64,000 nt of DNA from Candidatus Accumulibacter regalis (GTDB lineage Bacteria; Pseudomonadota; Gammaproteobacteria; Burkholderiales; Rhodocyclaceae): positions 40,114 through 104,113 of the forward strand of contig JEMY01000033.1 in NCBI GenBank assembly GCA_000585075.1, read 5' to 3'. Within the stretch, counting starts at the first letter, position 1. Every line of letters begins with the position of its first letter. The position numbers were made by a program, and so were the translations under genes. A model generated the notes under the pieces. It was not told the origin of the DNA. It did no database searches and worked only from the letters and a program-made list of their open reading frames with translations. This document shows positions 1-8,296 of this stretch, piece after piece.

Positions 1-2973
1 GGCGGGAATTCCCCGGCCGTTGTCGACGTAGCGCAGAACGACCTGATCCGGCGCGACGGTATGCGCCATGATTTCGATGCGCCCCTCGTCGATGCCGGCG
101 AAACCGTGCGCCAGCGAGTTTCCGACGAGGTTGGCGATGACCTGTTCGAGCGGACCCGGGTAGCTGTCCATTTCCAGGTAGGCGGGGATTTCCAGGTCGA
201 TGCGGTGACGCGTGTGCTTGAAACCGGGACGCAGGGTGACGAGCATCGCCGCGACGGTCTTGCGCAGGTCGAACGAGCGCCGGCGGGCGCTGCTCTGATC
301 CACCGCCACCTCCTTGAACTGGCCGATCAGTTCGGCGGCGCGGGCCGTATTGCGTTCGAGCAGGTCCACCGCCTCCAGACCGCGGCTGAGCAATCCGTCC
401 ACCTGCGACCGGCGCAGGCGGCCGCTGGCAATGGCCTCCGAGAACTCGCGAAACTGCTCGCCGAGGACGCCGGCGACGACGCGCGCGTTGCCCAGCGGGG
501 TGTTCAGTTCGTGCGCCACGCCGGCAACCAGGTGACCCAGCGCGGCGAGTTTTTCCGTCTGCACGAGTTGGGCCATTGCCTGGCGCAACTCGGCGGTTCG
601 TTCGGCGACCAGTTCCTCGAGGTGTTCGCGATACTGGCGTAGCTCCTCGTCCACGCGCCGATGCTCGGTAATGTCGGAACCGACGCTGAACACCTCGACG
701 ACCTGGCCGTGTGCGTCGGCCACCGCCCGGTTGGTCCACGAAACCCAGACCCGCTCACCGCCACGGCGCATGTTCTCGTTGATATTGCGCTCGAAGCTCT
801 CCGGGTTGCGGCAGATGTCCTGCATCTGCGCGCGCAGATCCTGGCCACCGCTGGCAAACTCCGGAACGATGGTCCCGATCACGTGCTGGCCGAACAGTTC
901 GTCTTCCGAATAGCCGAAGAACTTCAGACCGAAGTCGTTGATGAAGTTGATCTGCCCCGCGGGGCTCCAGCGCAGGATGATGCTGTTGGCGTTTTCGACC
1001 AGTTCGCGATATTGCACCTCGCTCTCCAGCAACGCCTGCTCGGCGCGTCTGCGGTCGGTGACATCCTCGGCGAGAACGACTTGCGCCGGACGCCCCTGAT
1101 AGGTGATCGCATGGGCGACGATTTCGACATCGATGATCGTTCCGTCCCGGGTGACGTGTTTCCACACCCCCGCAGCGTCGCCCATCTCGTCGACCGAGAC
1201 GATATCCTCGGGCAGAATCGGGGTGTCGTCGGCAAGGTTTATGTCGCTCACCGTGAGGCCCAGGAATTGCTCGCGGGAATAACCGTACTTGCGCACGGCG
1301 GCATCATTGACGGTCATGAAGGCGAGCGTGTCCAGGTCATAGACCCACATCGGATGCGGATTGCTGTCGAAGAGCAGCCGGTAGCGCGCCTCGCTCTCGC
1401 GCAGCGCCTGTTCGACGTTCCTGCTTTCGCTGACGTCGATGACCACGCCCAGGTAATGGGTGACCTGCCCGGCAGCGTTGCGTTCGACGGCGGTCCGGTC
1501 GTCAACCCAGCGCGTCGTCCCGTCCCTGCAGACGACGCGGTACTCCTGCCGAAAGCGGTCGGCGCCCTGTTCCGTGAATGCCTGCACCTCGGCGCCGACG
1601 CGTTGCAGGTCGTCGGGGTGGATCAGCGCGGCGAAGCGAATCGATCCATCGAGCAGCTCTGCCGACGAATAGCCGAGCTGGCTGACGTTGTCGGAAACGA
1701 ATACGGCCGGCCAACCCTCGTCGGCACGCCAGCGGAAGAGCATCGCCGGGCTGTGCTCGACGACCAGATTGGCTTGCTGCAGCTGCTCCTCGACGCGCAG
1801 ACGGTCGCTCATCGCGCGCTCGCGCTCACGCTGACGAATGGCCGCCGACATACGATCGAGGTGCGTCGCCAGGCTGTCCAGTTCCTTGACCTGCGCCACT
1901 GGCCAGGGCCGCTCGTAGTCGCCGCCGGCGATCGCCTGCGCTTGCGCCGCGTAGCTACCGACGCGCCGGGCAAGGCCGCGGGCGGCGATCCAGGTCGCAC
2001 CGACGGCCAGCAGCAGCGCCGCCAACAGGCCGGCTGCCAGCGCCCGGAAAGTGCTCATGAACGGCTCGAGGGCCTCGCTTCGCTCTTGCACGACGAGCAC
2101 CGACCAGCCGAGTTGCGAAACGCCCGCCAGGGTGCCAATGAAGCGCTCGCCGTCGGCCACGAACTCCCGTGTCGCGGGAAGCCCCGGCTGCCCGTCGCTG
2201 ACGCCCGGCAGCGGAGCGAACTCGCGCAGCCGGGCGCCAGAACCGGGTTGTGCGCCGGCGACGAACTGCCCGCGGCGGTCGACAATCATCGTCGCCATTC
2301 CGGCGGCATTTGGCAGACGGGCGAGAAGCTCGCCCAGCCGATCGATCGACACTTCGCCGAGCAAGATCGCATCGCCGAGCGGAATGGCGAGGACCGCTGC
2401 CGCGCGGTCACCGGTAGACGCGCTGGGCACCTCCGACCACGCGGCGGCGCCACGCGCGCGCGCCGCGCGCATGACCGCGTTGAGCGCTGGATCGGTGCTC
2501 GACAGGTGTCGCCGCTGTCCGCCCTGCCCGTCTGCAAGTCCAACGGCGTGCACCACGTCATCCGCGTCGGCGACGTAGATCGCCGTGAATACGTCGCCGT
2601 CGGCCAGGTGTGCGCCCAGGACATCCGGCCACGACGAAGGCGAAGGCGAAGACGAAGACGAAGACGAAGAAGACGACGACGGCGGCGGCTGCCCGTCCTG
2701 CCGGCGAAGGTGGGCGGCAATCGTCGACAGTTCACGCTCGGCGCCAAGCAGGTGCAGCTCGACTTGGCCGGAAATGGCGCCGGCAAGCACCTGCTGACGA
2801 TTGTCGATATCCACCCGTGCCTGCGGCAGATAGACGACCAGCAGGAGCGCGCCAACCAGCAGCAGTGGCAGCACGCCGGCGAGGACGAAGCGCGCAGCCA
2901 GCCACAGCCAGAGCGGCCGCCCCGACGCGCCGGCCCGGGCAGAAAGCGAGGCCGGGGGGGGGTCAGGGCGCAA
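1..2973 (-). CDS. Multi-PAS membrane sensor histidine kinase (C-terminus cut by window edge)
   Basis: About 991 codons are visible, read leftward off the window. In order they show an N-terminal membrane segment (LPLLLVGALLLVVYLP), an extracytoplasmic sensor region of roughly 260 residues, a second membrane segment (AAGLLAALLLAVGATWIAA), a HAMP-like linker and three PAS domains. A HisKA region follows with the H-box VAHELNTPLG (phospho-His codon at 511-513), then the N-box NLVGNSLAHGF and the start of the G1 box (VDNGRGIPA) at the edge. The protein should autophosphorylate in response to a periplasmic or PAS-sensed cue; the ligand is unknown. TTG at 2973 is chosen because GAGGTG lies 6 bases upstream; a GTG at 2982 is the alternative. 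The sensor region carries an odd run of serines (see 2632-2685). Kinase identity is certain, the exact start is not. Confidence 0.9.
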   Translation of the reverse strand, partial: MRPDPPPASLSARAGASGRPLWLWLAARFVLAGVLPLLLVGALLLVVYLPQARVDIDNRQQVLAGAISGQVELHLLGAERELSTIAAHLRRQDGQPPPSSSSSSSSSSSPSPSSWPDVLGAHLADGDVFTAIYVADADDVVHAVGLADGQGGQRRHLSSTDPALNAVMRAARARGAAAWSEVPSASTGDRAAAVLAIPLGDAILLGEVSIDRLGELLARLPNAAGMATMIVDRRGQFVAGAQPGSGARLREFAPLPGVSDGQPGLPATREFVADGERFIGTLAGVSQLGWSVLVVQERSEALEPFMSTFRALAAGLLAALLLAVGATWIAARGLARRVGSYAAQAQAIAGGDYERPWPVAQVKELDSLATHLDRMSAAIRQRERERAMSDRLRVEEQLQQANLVVEHSPAMLFRWRADEGWPAVFVSDNVSQLGYSSAELLDGSIRFAALIHPDDLQRVGAEVQAFTEQGADRFRQEYRVVCRDGTTRWVDDRTAVERNAAGQVTHYLGVVIDVSESRNVEQALRESEARYRLLFDSNPHPMWVYDLDTLAFMTVNDAAVRKYGYSREQFLGLTVSDINLADDTPILPEDIVSVDEMGDAAGVWKHVTRDGTIIDVEIVAHAITYQGRPAQVVLAEDVTDRRRAEQALLESEVQYRELVENANSIILRWSPAGQINFINDFGLKFFGYSEDELFGQHVIGTIVPEFASGGQDLRAQMQDICRNPESFERNINENMRRGGERVWVSWTNRAVADAHGQVVEVFSVGSDITEHRRVDEELRQYREHLEELVAERTAELRQAMAQLVQTEKLAALGHLVAGVAHELNTPLGNARVVAGVLGEQFREFSEAIASGRLRRSQVDGLLSRGLEAVDLLERNTARAAELIGQFKEVAVDQSSARRRSFDLRKTVAAMLVTLRPGFKHTRHRIDLEIPAYLEMDSYPGPLEQVIANLVGNSLAHGFAGIDEGRIEIMAHTVAPDQVVLRYVDNGRGIPA
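2632..2685 (-). repeat. In-frame hexanucleotide microsatellite coding a serine run
   Basis: The + strand shows repeated cgaaga/cgacga units. In the kinase frame this is about 17 serines, interrupted by two prolines, between PPP and WPDV in the predicted periplasmic domain. The core unit is 6 bases, so gain or loss of units would change length without shifting the frame. Confidence 0.7.
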
Positions 2974-3239
2974 GCGACGCACCTCGCGTGACGCAACGCG
3001 GCGGCGGTGTCGAGACTGCGCGCGTCGAGTCTTTGCGCAGCGGTTCGTTCGGGAGACTCATGGGGCGGAAGTCGTGCGCGCGGCCAGCGGACGACGGTTC
3101 ACAAAGGAAGACAGTCTAACGCCATCGACGGAAAGCTGCCCAGCCGCGCGCTCGCCAGCCACCCCCGGCGCGGCGGCGAAACTCCGCGGCGAGCGGCCTG
3201 GAGTAGAATCGGACGCTTGTCGTGCGCGGAAAATGCACC

Positions 3240-4076
3240 ATGCAGTCGCTCTGGATGATCGTCGCCAGCCTCCTCTTCGCGTCCATGGGGGTCTGCGTCA
3301 AGCTGGTCGCAGAAAGCCATTCGGCGGTCGAAATCGTCTTCTACCGCAGTTTTCTCGCCCTCTTGCCGATGCTCGCCCTGGCCCGGCTGCGCGGCGTTTC
3401 GCTGCACACGCCGCATTGGCGCTGGCAGCTCGGCCGCAGCGCCTTCGGCTTCGCGGCGGTGGTGACCTACTTTTCGGCGATCGGCCTGCTGCCACTGGCC
3501 ACCGCAGTGACCCTCAACTACACCTCGGCGATCTTCCTCGCCGGCTATCTGGCGCTCGCCGGACTGCGCATGACGTCAGGAATCGTCGCCGCCCTGCTTC
3601 TCGGACTGAGCGGGGTCGCCCTGCTCCTCAAGCCGACGCTGCACGCCGAGCAGTTGCTCGGCGGCCTGCTCGGGCTGCTCTCCGGCGCACTCGCCGCGAT
3701 GGCCTACTTCAGCGTCCGCGAACTCGGCGCGCGCGGCGAGCCGGAAACGCGCACCGTCTTCTATTTCACGCTGCTCTCGTCGCTCGCCGCCGGGCTGTGG
3801 CTGCTGTTCTCGGAACGGCACGCGGTCGACATGCGCAGCGGCGCGCTGCTGCTCGGTGTCGCCGCCTTTGCCACCGCCGCGCAGCTGGCCATGACGCGCG
3901 CCTACGCCACGGAGAGGACGCTGACCGCCGCAGCCCTGGCCTACAGCACGGTGGTTTTTGCCAGCCTCTTCGGGATCATCCTGTGGAACGAGACGCACGA
4001 CGGCTGGTCGTGGCTGGCGATCACGCTGATCGTCGTGTCGGGACTGGCGGCGACGCGGCGACCCGTCGCCCGCTGA
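3240..4076 (+). CDS. EamA/DMT-family membrane transporter
   Basis: The protein has 278 residues made almost entirely of hydrophobic helices: about ten membrane segments in two tandem halves, the EamA architecture (drug/metabolite transporter superfamily). It opens with MQSLWMIVASLLFASMG, a typical first helix, and conserved SxAVxxxFYRS-like residues follow. ATG at 3240 is preferred over a GTG at 3222 because it puts the first helix at the N-terminus. Family members export amino acids, metabolites or drugs; nothing here fixes the substrate. It stands alone and converges with the SNF transporter, whose stop is 32 bases away. Confidence 0.85.
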   Translation: MQSLWMIVASLLFASMGVCVKLVAESHSAVEIVFYRSFLALLPMLALARLRGVSLHTPHWRWQLGRSAFGFAAVVTYFSAIGLLPLATAVTLNYTSAIFLAGYLALAGLRMTSGIVAALLLGLSGVALLLKPTLHAEQLLGGLLGLLSGALAAMAYFSVRELGARGEPETRTVFYFTLLSSLAAGLWLLFSERHAVDMRSGALLLGVAAFATAAQLAMTRAYATERTLTAAALAYSTVVFASLFGIILWNETHDGWSWLAITLIVVSGLAATRRPVAR

Positions 4077-4108
4077 ATCGGTTTCCTGCCAGGAGCGTCT
4101 CGCCGCGC

Positions 4109-5470
4109 TCAGAACAGCTTCAATCCATGCAGCAGGACGGCGGCAATCGACAGCGGGGCGACAAAACGAACGAGAAGGAAGAGCACGCTCACCAGCCGCG
4201 TGTTGCGCAGCGCACCGTCGTTGCTCAGTTGCCGGGCCATCTCCGGCAGCCCATAGACCCAGCCGACGAAGAGACAGACCACGATCCCGCCGAGCGGCAG
4301 CAGGACATTGGAACTGAGGAAGTCGAAGAGGTCGAAGGGATTCATGGCCAAGACCTTGAGGTCGCTGGTCAGGCTTGACGACAGGGCGGCCGGAACCCCG
4401 AGGGCGGCAACTGCGGCGATGGTGCCCAACGAGGCGCGCTTGCGACCCAGCCCGAAACGTTCCGAGAGAATGGCCACCGGCACCTCGAGCAGCGAGAGCA
4501 TGGCGCCGACGCTGGCGATCGCCGTCAGGATGAAGAAGAGGGTCATGAACAGCGTTCCGCCGGGCATGGCGGTAAACACCGCGGGAATGGTCATGAAGAC
4601 CAGCGATGGCCCGGCGGCGGGTTCGAAGCCGAAGGCAAACACCGCCGGAAAGATGGCCATGCCGGCGAGCAGCGATACCGAGAGATCGGCAAACATGACC
4701 CGCGTCGCGGTCAGCGGGATGTTCTGATTGTCGCGAAAATAGCTGCCGTAGGTGAGCATGCAGCCCATGCCGATCGAGAGTTTGAAGAAAGCCAGACCGA
4801 GCGCGGTGAGCACGACGGCCGGGGTGATCTTTGCCAGATCCGGGCTGAACAGGAAACTCAGCCCGGCGCTCGCCCCCGGCAGCGTCAGGCTGCGCGCGCA
4901 GAGCACGAGCAGCAGGATGAAGAGCAGTGGCATCAACCTGCGGGTCACCGCCTCGATGCCCCTGGCAACGCCGAACATGATGATGCCGCCGGTCACCGCC
5001 AGCACCACCCACTGCCAGAGCAGCGAACTCAGCGGATTGGCCACCAGCTCGGCGAACACGGCACCGGCCACCTGCGGATCGGTGGTGGCGATCTGCCCGG
5101 CCATGGCCTTGAAGACGTAGGCGTAAACCCAGCCGGCGACTTCGGAATAGAAAGCGAGAATCAGCAGCGCCGCCGCGAAACCCATCCAGCCGATGCTCTT
5201 CCACCACCACTGGCCGCGCGGCGCGACGCGATCGAAAGCGCTCACCGCGTTGGCCCGCGCCGCTCGTCCGAGCATGGTCTCGACGATCATCACCGGCAGG
5301 CCGACGAGCAGCGTCGCCAGCAGATAGACGAGGAGAAAACCGGCACCGCCGTTGGCACCGGTCAGCGAAGGAAATTTCCAGATGTTGCCGAGTCCGACGG
5401 CTGAGCCGAGCGTCGCCACCAGGACGCCGAAGGAGCTCGTGAAACCGTCGCGGGAAGTTTGATTCATCAT
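4109..5470 (-). CDS. Sodium-dependent transporter, SNF/NSS family
   Basis: The protein has 453 residues and about 11-12 membrane helices. The N-terminal signature GSAVGLGNIWKFPSLTGANG is the Na+/substrate-binding first helix of the neurotransmitter:sodium symporter family (LeuT fold). Bacterial members usually import amino acids with Na+. The start at 5470 is chosen because GGAGAC lies just upstream of paired ATGs (5470 and 5467); an ATG at 5503 has no visible ribosome-binding site. It is followed downstream by an EamA exporter and preceded by an amino-acid ABC importer, so the neighbourhood is broadly about amino-acid traffic. The substrate cannot be told from sequence. Confidence 0.9.
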   Translation of the reverse strand: MMNQTSRDGFTSSFGVLVATLGSAVGLGNIWKFPSLTGANGGAGFLLVYLLATLLVGLPVMIVETMLGRAARANAVSAFDRVAPRGQWWWKSIGWMGFAAALLILAFYSEVAGWVYAYVFKAMAGQIATTDPQVAGAVFAELVANPLSSLLWQWVVLAVTGGIIMFGVARGIEAVTRRLMPLLFILLLVLCARSLTLPGASAGLSFLFSPDLAKITPAVVLTALGLAFFKLSIGMGCMLTYGSYFRDNQNIPLTATRVMFADLSVSLLAGMAIFPAVFAFGFEPAAGPSLVFMTIPAVFTAMPGGTLFMTLFFILTAIASVGAMLSLLEVPVAILSERFGLGRKRASLGTIAAVAALGVPAALSSSLTSDLKVLAMNPFDLFDFLSSNVLLPLGGIVVCLFVGWVYGLPEMARQLSNDGALRNTRLVSVLFLLVRFVAPLSIAAVLLHGLKLF

Positions 5471-5634
5471 GTCTCCGAGTGCTTTCTGATGCTGAATATT
5501 CATGCACGTGAGCGCTCGCCGGAGGCGCGCATGGCCCGCTCCGACGGTCGACGTGCAAGGGGAAAATGGGGCCGCCGGGGCGATGCCCCTTGCTGGCCAT
5601 TCGTTTCTGAGCCCTGCGCAGGCGGTTCCCGGAC

Positions 5635-6399
5635 TTAGAGCATGTTCTCCAGAAAGGCCCGCGTCCGCGGATGTTCGGGAGCGGCAAAGAGCTCCTTCGC
5701 CGGACGCGCTTCGACGATTTCGCCGCCGTCCATGAAGACGACGCGGCTGGCCACCTCGCGGGCAAAGGCCATCTCGTGCGTCACGACCAGCATCGTCATC
5801 CGCTCTTCGGCCAGCTCGCGGATGGTGCGCAGGACTTCACCCGTGAGTTCCGGGTCGAGCGCCGAAGTCGGCTCGTCGAAGAGCATGATGTCCGGCTCCA
5901 TGGCCAGCGCCCGGGCAATCGCCACGCGCTGCTTCTGGCCACCCGAAAGCCGCGCCGGATAGCTGTCGCGCTTGTCGAGCAGGCCGACCTTGCGCAACAG
6001 CGCGTCGGCTTTGGGCAGGACCTCCTGGCGGCGCAAACCCTTGACGGTCAAGGGTGCCTCGACGATGTTCTCGAGCACGGTCAGATGCGGAAACAGATTG
6101 AAGTGCTGAAAGACCATGCCCATCCTGCGGCAGATGCGCCGCAGCCCGGCGTCGGCGACGTAGCGGCAATGCCCCTTTTCGTCCGCACCGACCAGCGTTT
6201 CGCCTTCGATGTCGATGTGCCCGCGATCGATCGTTTCGAGATGGTTGAGGCAACGCAGAAAGGTGCTCTTGCCGGACCCCGAGGGGCCGATGATCGCCAG
6301 CACCTCGCCCTTGCCGACGTCCAGCGAAACGCCGCGCAGCACTTCCACCGCAGCGAAGCGCTTGTGCACGTCGAGCGCGTGGATCATCGGGCTATTCAT
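5635..6399 (-). CDS. Polar amino-acid ABC transporter ATP-binding protein (GlnQ/ArtP type)
   Basis: A 254-residue cytoplasmic ATPase with every ABC motif: Walker A GPSGSGKST, Q-loop VFQHFN, signature LSGGQKQR, Walker B IMLFDEPTSALDPE and switch His in VTHEM. The aromatic MGMVFQHFNLFPHLTVLEN block is typical of the polar amino-acid (PAAT) subfamily. It would power the permease encoded immediately upstream; the genes overlap by 8 bases, pointing to translational coupling. Third gene of the set binding protein-permease-ATPase, on the minus strand. Confidence 0.93.
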   Translation of the reverse strand: MNSPMIHALDVHKRFAAVEVLRGVSLDVGKGEVLAIIGPSGSGKSTFLRCLNHLETIDRGHIDIEGETLVGADEKGHCRYVADAGLRRICRRMGMVFQHFNLFPHLTVLENIVEAPLTVKGLRRQEVLPKADALLRKVGLLDKRDSYPARLSGGQKQRVAIARALAMEPDIMLFDEPTSALDPELTGEVLRTIRELAEERMTMLVVTHEMAFAREVASRVVFMDGGEIVEARPAKELFAAPEHPRTRAFLENML

Positions 6400-7045
6400 C
6401 GTACACCGCGTACTTCCTTTCCAGACGCTGGAAGGCGAGCGTCAGCACCAGCGTCATGACCAGGTAGAAAGCCGCGGCGACGATGAAAGGGGTGGTCGTG
6501 AAATCGCGCTGCACGATGCCGCGCGCGGCGCGCAGCAGGTCGTTCATGGCCAGCACGTAAATCAGCGAGGTGTCCTTGACCAGGGTGATCGTCTCGTTGC
6601 TCAGCGGCGGCAGGATGCGCTTGAAGACCTGCGGCAGGACGATGCGGCGCATGGTCTGCGGGTAGCTCAGACCGAGCACGCGCGCACCTTCGTACTGGCC
6701 GCGGTCGATCGACTGGATGCCGGCGCGAAAGATCTCGGCGAAATACGCCGCGTAGTTGAGCACGAAAGCGACGATCGCCGCCGTGAAGTCGGGCAGGCGA
6801 ATTCCGATCACCGGCACGAAAGGCAGGGCGAAATAGATGAACAGCATCTGCAGCATCAACGGCGTGCCACGCATCAGCCAGATGTAGCCGTTGACCAGAG
6901 CGCTGACGACGGCGAAGCGCGAGACGCGCAGCAAGGCCAGCAACAGGCCGAGCGGCACCGCCAGAACGAAGGTGATGATGAACACCTGCAGGGTCACCCC
7001 CGTTCCTTCGAGCAGGGGGCCCATTATTTCGATTACATAGTTCAT
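6392..7045 (-). CDS. Polar amino-acid ABC transporter permease (HisM/GlnP type)
   Basis: A 217-residue membrane protein with about five helices. The EAA-type coupling loop reads GARVLGLSYPQTMRRIVLPQ, and YIWLMRGTPLMLQMLF is the conserved N-terminal block of His/Glu/Gln-type permeases. It probably forms a homodimer with two copies of the adjacent ATPase. It begins 317 bases after the end of the binding-protein gene, an unusually long gap inside such an operon; the gap holds repeats (7081-7104, 7215-7253). Confidence 0.92.
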   Translation of the reverse strand: MNYVIEIMGPLLEGTGVTLQVFIITFVLAVPLGLLLALLRVSRFAVVSALVNGYIWLMRGTPLMLQMLFIYFALPFVPVIGIRLPDFTAAIVAFVLNYAAYFAEIFRAGIQSIDRGQYEGARVLGLSYPQTMRRIVLPQVFKRILPPLSNETITLVKDTSLIYVLAMNDLLRAARGIVQRDFTTTPFIVAAAFYLVMTLVLTLAFQRLERKYAVYDE

Positions 7046-7080
7046 GCGCTATTTCTCAACACCCGCTGTGGGGCAGATAG

Positions 7081-7104
7081 CGAGGTGTCGAGGTGTCGAG
7101 GTGT
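7081..7104. repeat. Three perfect tandem copies of cgaggtgt
   Basis: The unit cgaggtgt occurs three times head to tail, followed by cg, 36 bases upstream of the permease start. The 8-base unit is not a multiple of three and the tract is non-coding, so copy-number change could alter the leader. Confidence 0.8.
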
Positions 7105-7214
7105 CGCATTCTTGGCAAGACTTTCAGCAAGCCCGTCTTCGCTCCACCTGGCGGCAATCCGGTGCCACTCTCTCGCGACGCTTCCGCCGCATCGACAACG
7201 CCCAGGGTAAAACC

Positions 7215-7253
7215 TCTGGATTGCCGCGTCGGCTTCGCCTCCTCGCAATGACG
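7215..7253. repeat. REP-like dispersed palindromic element
   Basis: On the minus strand it reads CGTCATTGCGAGGAGG...GCCGACGCGGCAATCCAGA, with ATTGC/GCAAT arms. This resembles the widespread 'gtcattgcgag...gcaatcc' intergenic repeats of many proteobacterial genomes. It lies between the amino-acid binding-protein gene and its permease. Confidence 0.6.
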
Positions 7254-7362
7254 TGCGGGTTCGCCGTGGCGTCGCCTTCGCGACGAAACCGTCCACAAGT
7301 CTACTAGCGCCGCGACCGCCCGGCGACACGGCCGGGTTCCGTTCGCAGCGGGCGCGGCCGGG

Positions 7363-8172
7363 CTATTTCTTGACGATGTCCTTGCCGAACCATTTGTTCG
7401 AAATCGCAGCGGCGGAACCATCGCTCTTCATTTCGTCCATCGCCTTCTGCAGCCTGGCCATCAGCTCGGTATCGTCCTTGCGCGTCCCCACGCCGTAGTC
7501 CTCGGTGCCGAAGTTTTCCTCGAGCACGCGATACTCACCGGGTTTCTTGGCCGTGTAGTAACGCCCGACGACCTCGTCGACCACCAGCGCGTCGAGTCGA
7601 CCAATGCTGAGATCCATCAGCGCCGTCACGTTGTCGCCGAACTTCTTGAGTTCCTTCAGCGATTTGGCGGTCGCGCCATCCTTCTCGATGGCCTCGATCG
7701 CGCTGCTGCCGTCCTGGACGCCGACCACCTTGCCGGCCAGGTCGGCCTTGCTGTTCACCGCCGACTTGTCGGTGACGATGATGATCTGCCGGTTTTCGAG
7801 GTACGGCGTGGTGAACAGGATCTTTTCCTTGCGCGCGTCGGTGATCGTCAGGCCGTTCCACAGCACGTCCACCCGCTTGCTGCTCAACTCGGCTTCCTTG
7901 GCATTCCAGTCGATCGGTTTGAACGTCACCTCGGCGCCAAGGCGCTTGCCGGCCTCGGTCGCCAGATCGATGTCGAAGCCGACCAGCGTGTTGCTCTCGT
8001 CACGAAAGCCCATCGGCGGGAAATTGTCGTCCAGTCCGACGACGATCGCGGCCACCGGGGCCGGGGCCGGCGCCGCCGCGGCGCTGGCCGCAGGCGCTTC
8101 CTTCTTGCCGCACGCCGCGAGCAGGGCTGCGGCAAGAATGGCGACGATCACCAGCGAGGTCTGTTTCTTCAT
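7363..8172 (-). CDS. Amino-acid ABC transporter substrate-binding lipoprotein
   Basis: A 269-residue solute-binding protein (SBP_bac_3 family). The N-terminus MKKQTSLVIVAILAAALLAAC is a lipoprotein signal with the lipobox LAAC, followed by an Ala/Pro linker (residues 25-42) and the ligand domain. That domain opens with VGLDDNFPPMGF and includes FDIDLATEAGKRLG and VLWNGLTITDARKEKILFT, both family signatures. It would capture a polar amino acid in the periplasm for the downstream permease and ATPase. The start has AGAGAAGAGAC just upstream. The ligand is not predictable. Confidence 0.93.
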   Translation of the reverse strand: MKKQTSLVIVAILAAALLAACGKKEAPAASAAAAPAPAPVAAIVVGLDDNFPPMGFRDESNTLVGFDIDLATEAGKRLGAEVTFKPIDWNAKEAELSSKRVDVLWNGLTITDARKEKILFTTPYLENRQIIIVTDKSAVNSKADLAGKVVGVQDGSSAIEAIEKDGATAKSLKELKKFGDNVTALMDLSIGRLDALVVDEVVGRYYTAKKPGEYRVLEENFGTEDYGVGTRKDDTELMARLQKAMDEMKSDGSAAAISNKWFGKDIVKK

Positions 8173-8296
8173 GTCTCTTCTCTAGCTATGCGTTGAAAGG
8201 GCGGCATGATAACAGGCTCTGACGCCAGCGCCGCCTGCGCTGCGCGTCGCTGCCGAAGCCCCGGCCACGCCCCTGGCGTGCGGCGGCGTCGGCAGT

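Larger units (their letters stand above)
7046..7362. other. 317-base spacer within the amino-acid transporter operon
   Basis: I see no credible gene here. The spacer holds an 8-base tandem triplet at 7081-7104 and a REP-like palindrome at 7215-7253. It separates the binding-protein gene from permease-ATPase, so it may hold an attenuator or mRNA-processing site that lets the abundant binding protein be made in excess (inference). Confidence 0.5.

Noticed and set aside
661..2991. Long + strand open frame of 776 codons
   Set aside because: It lies opposite a clear sensor kinase; its Arg/Asp/Gln-rich translation matches no domain. GC-rich DNA leaves the antisense frame open.
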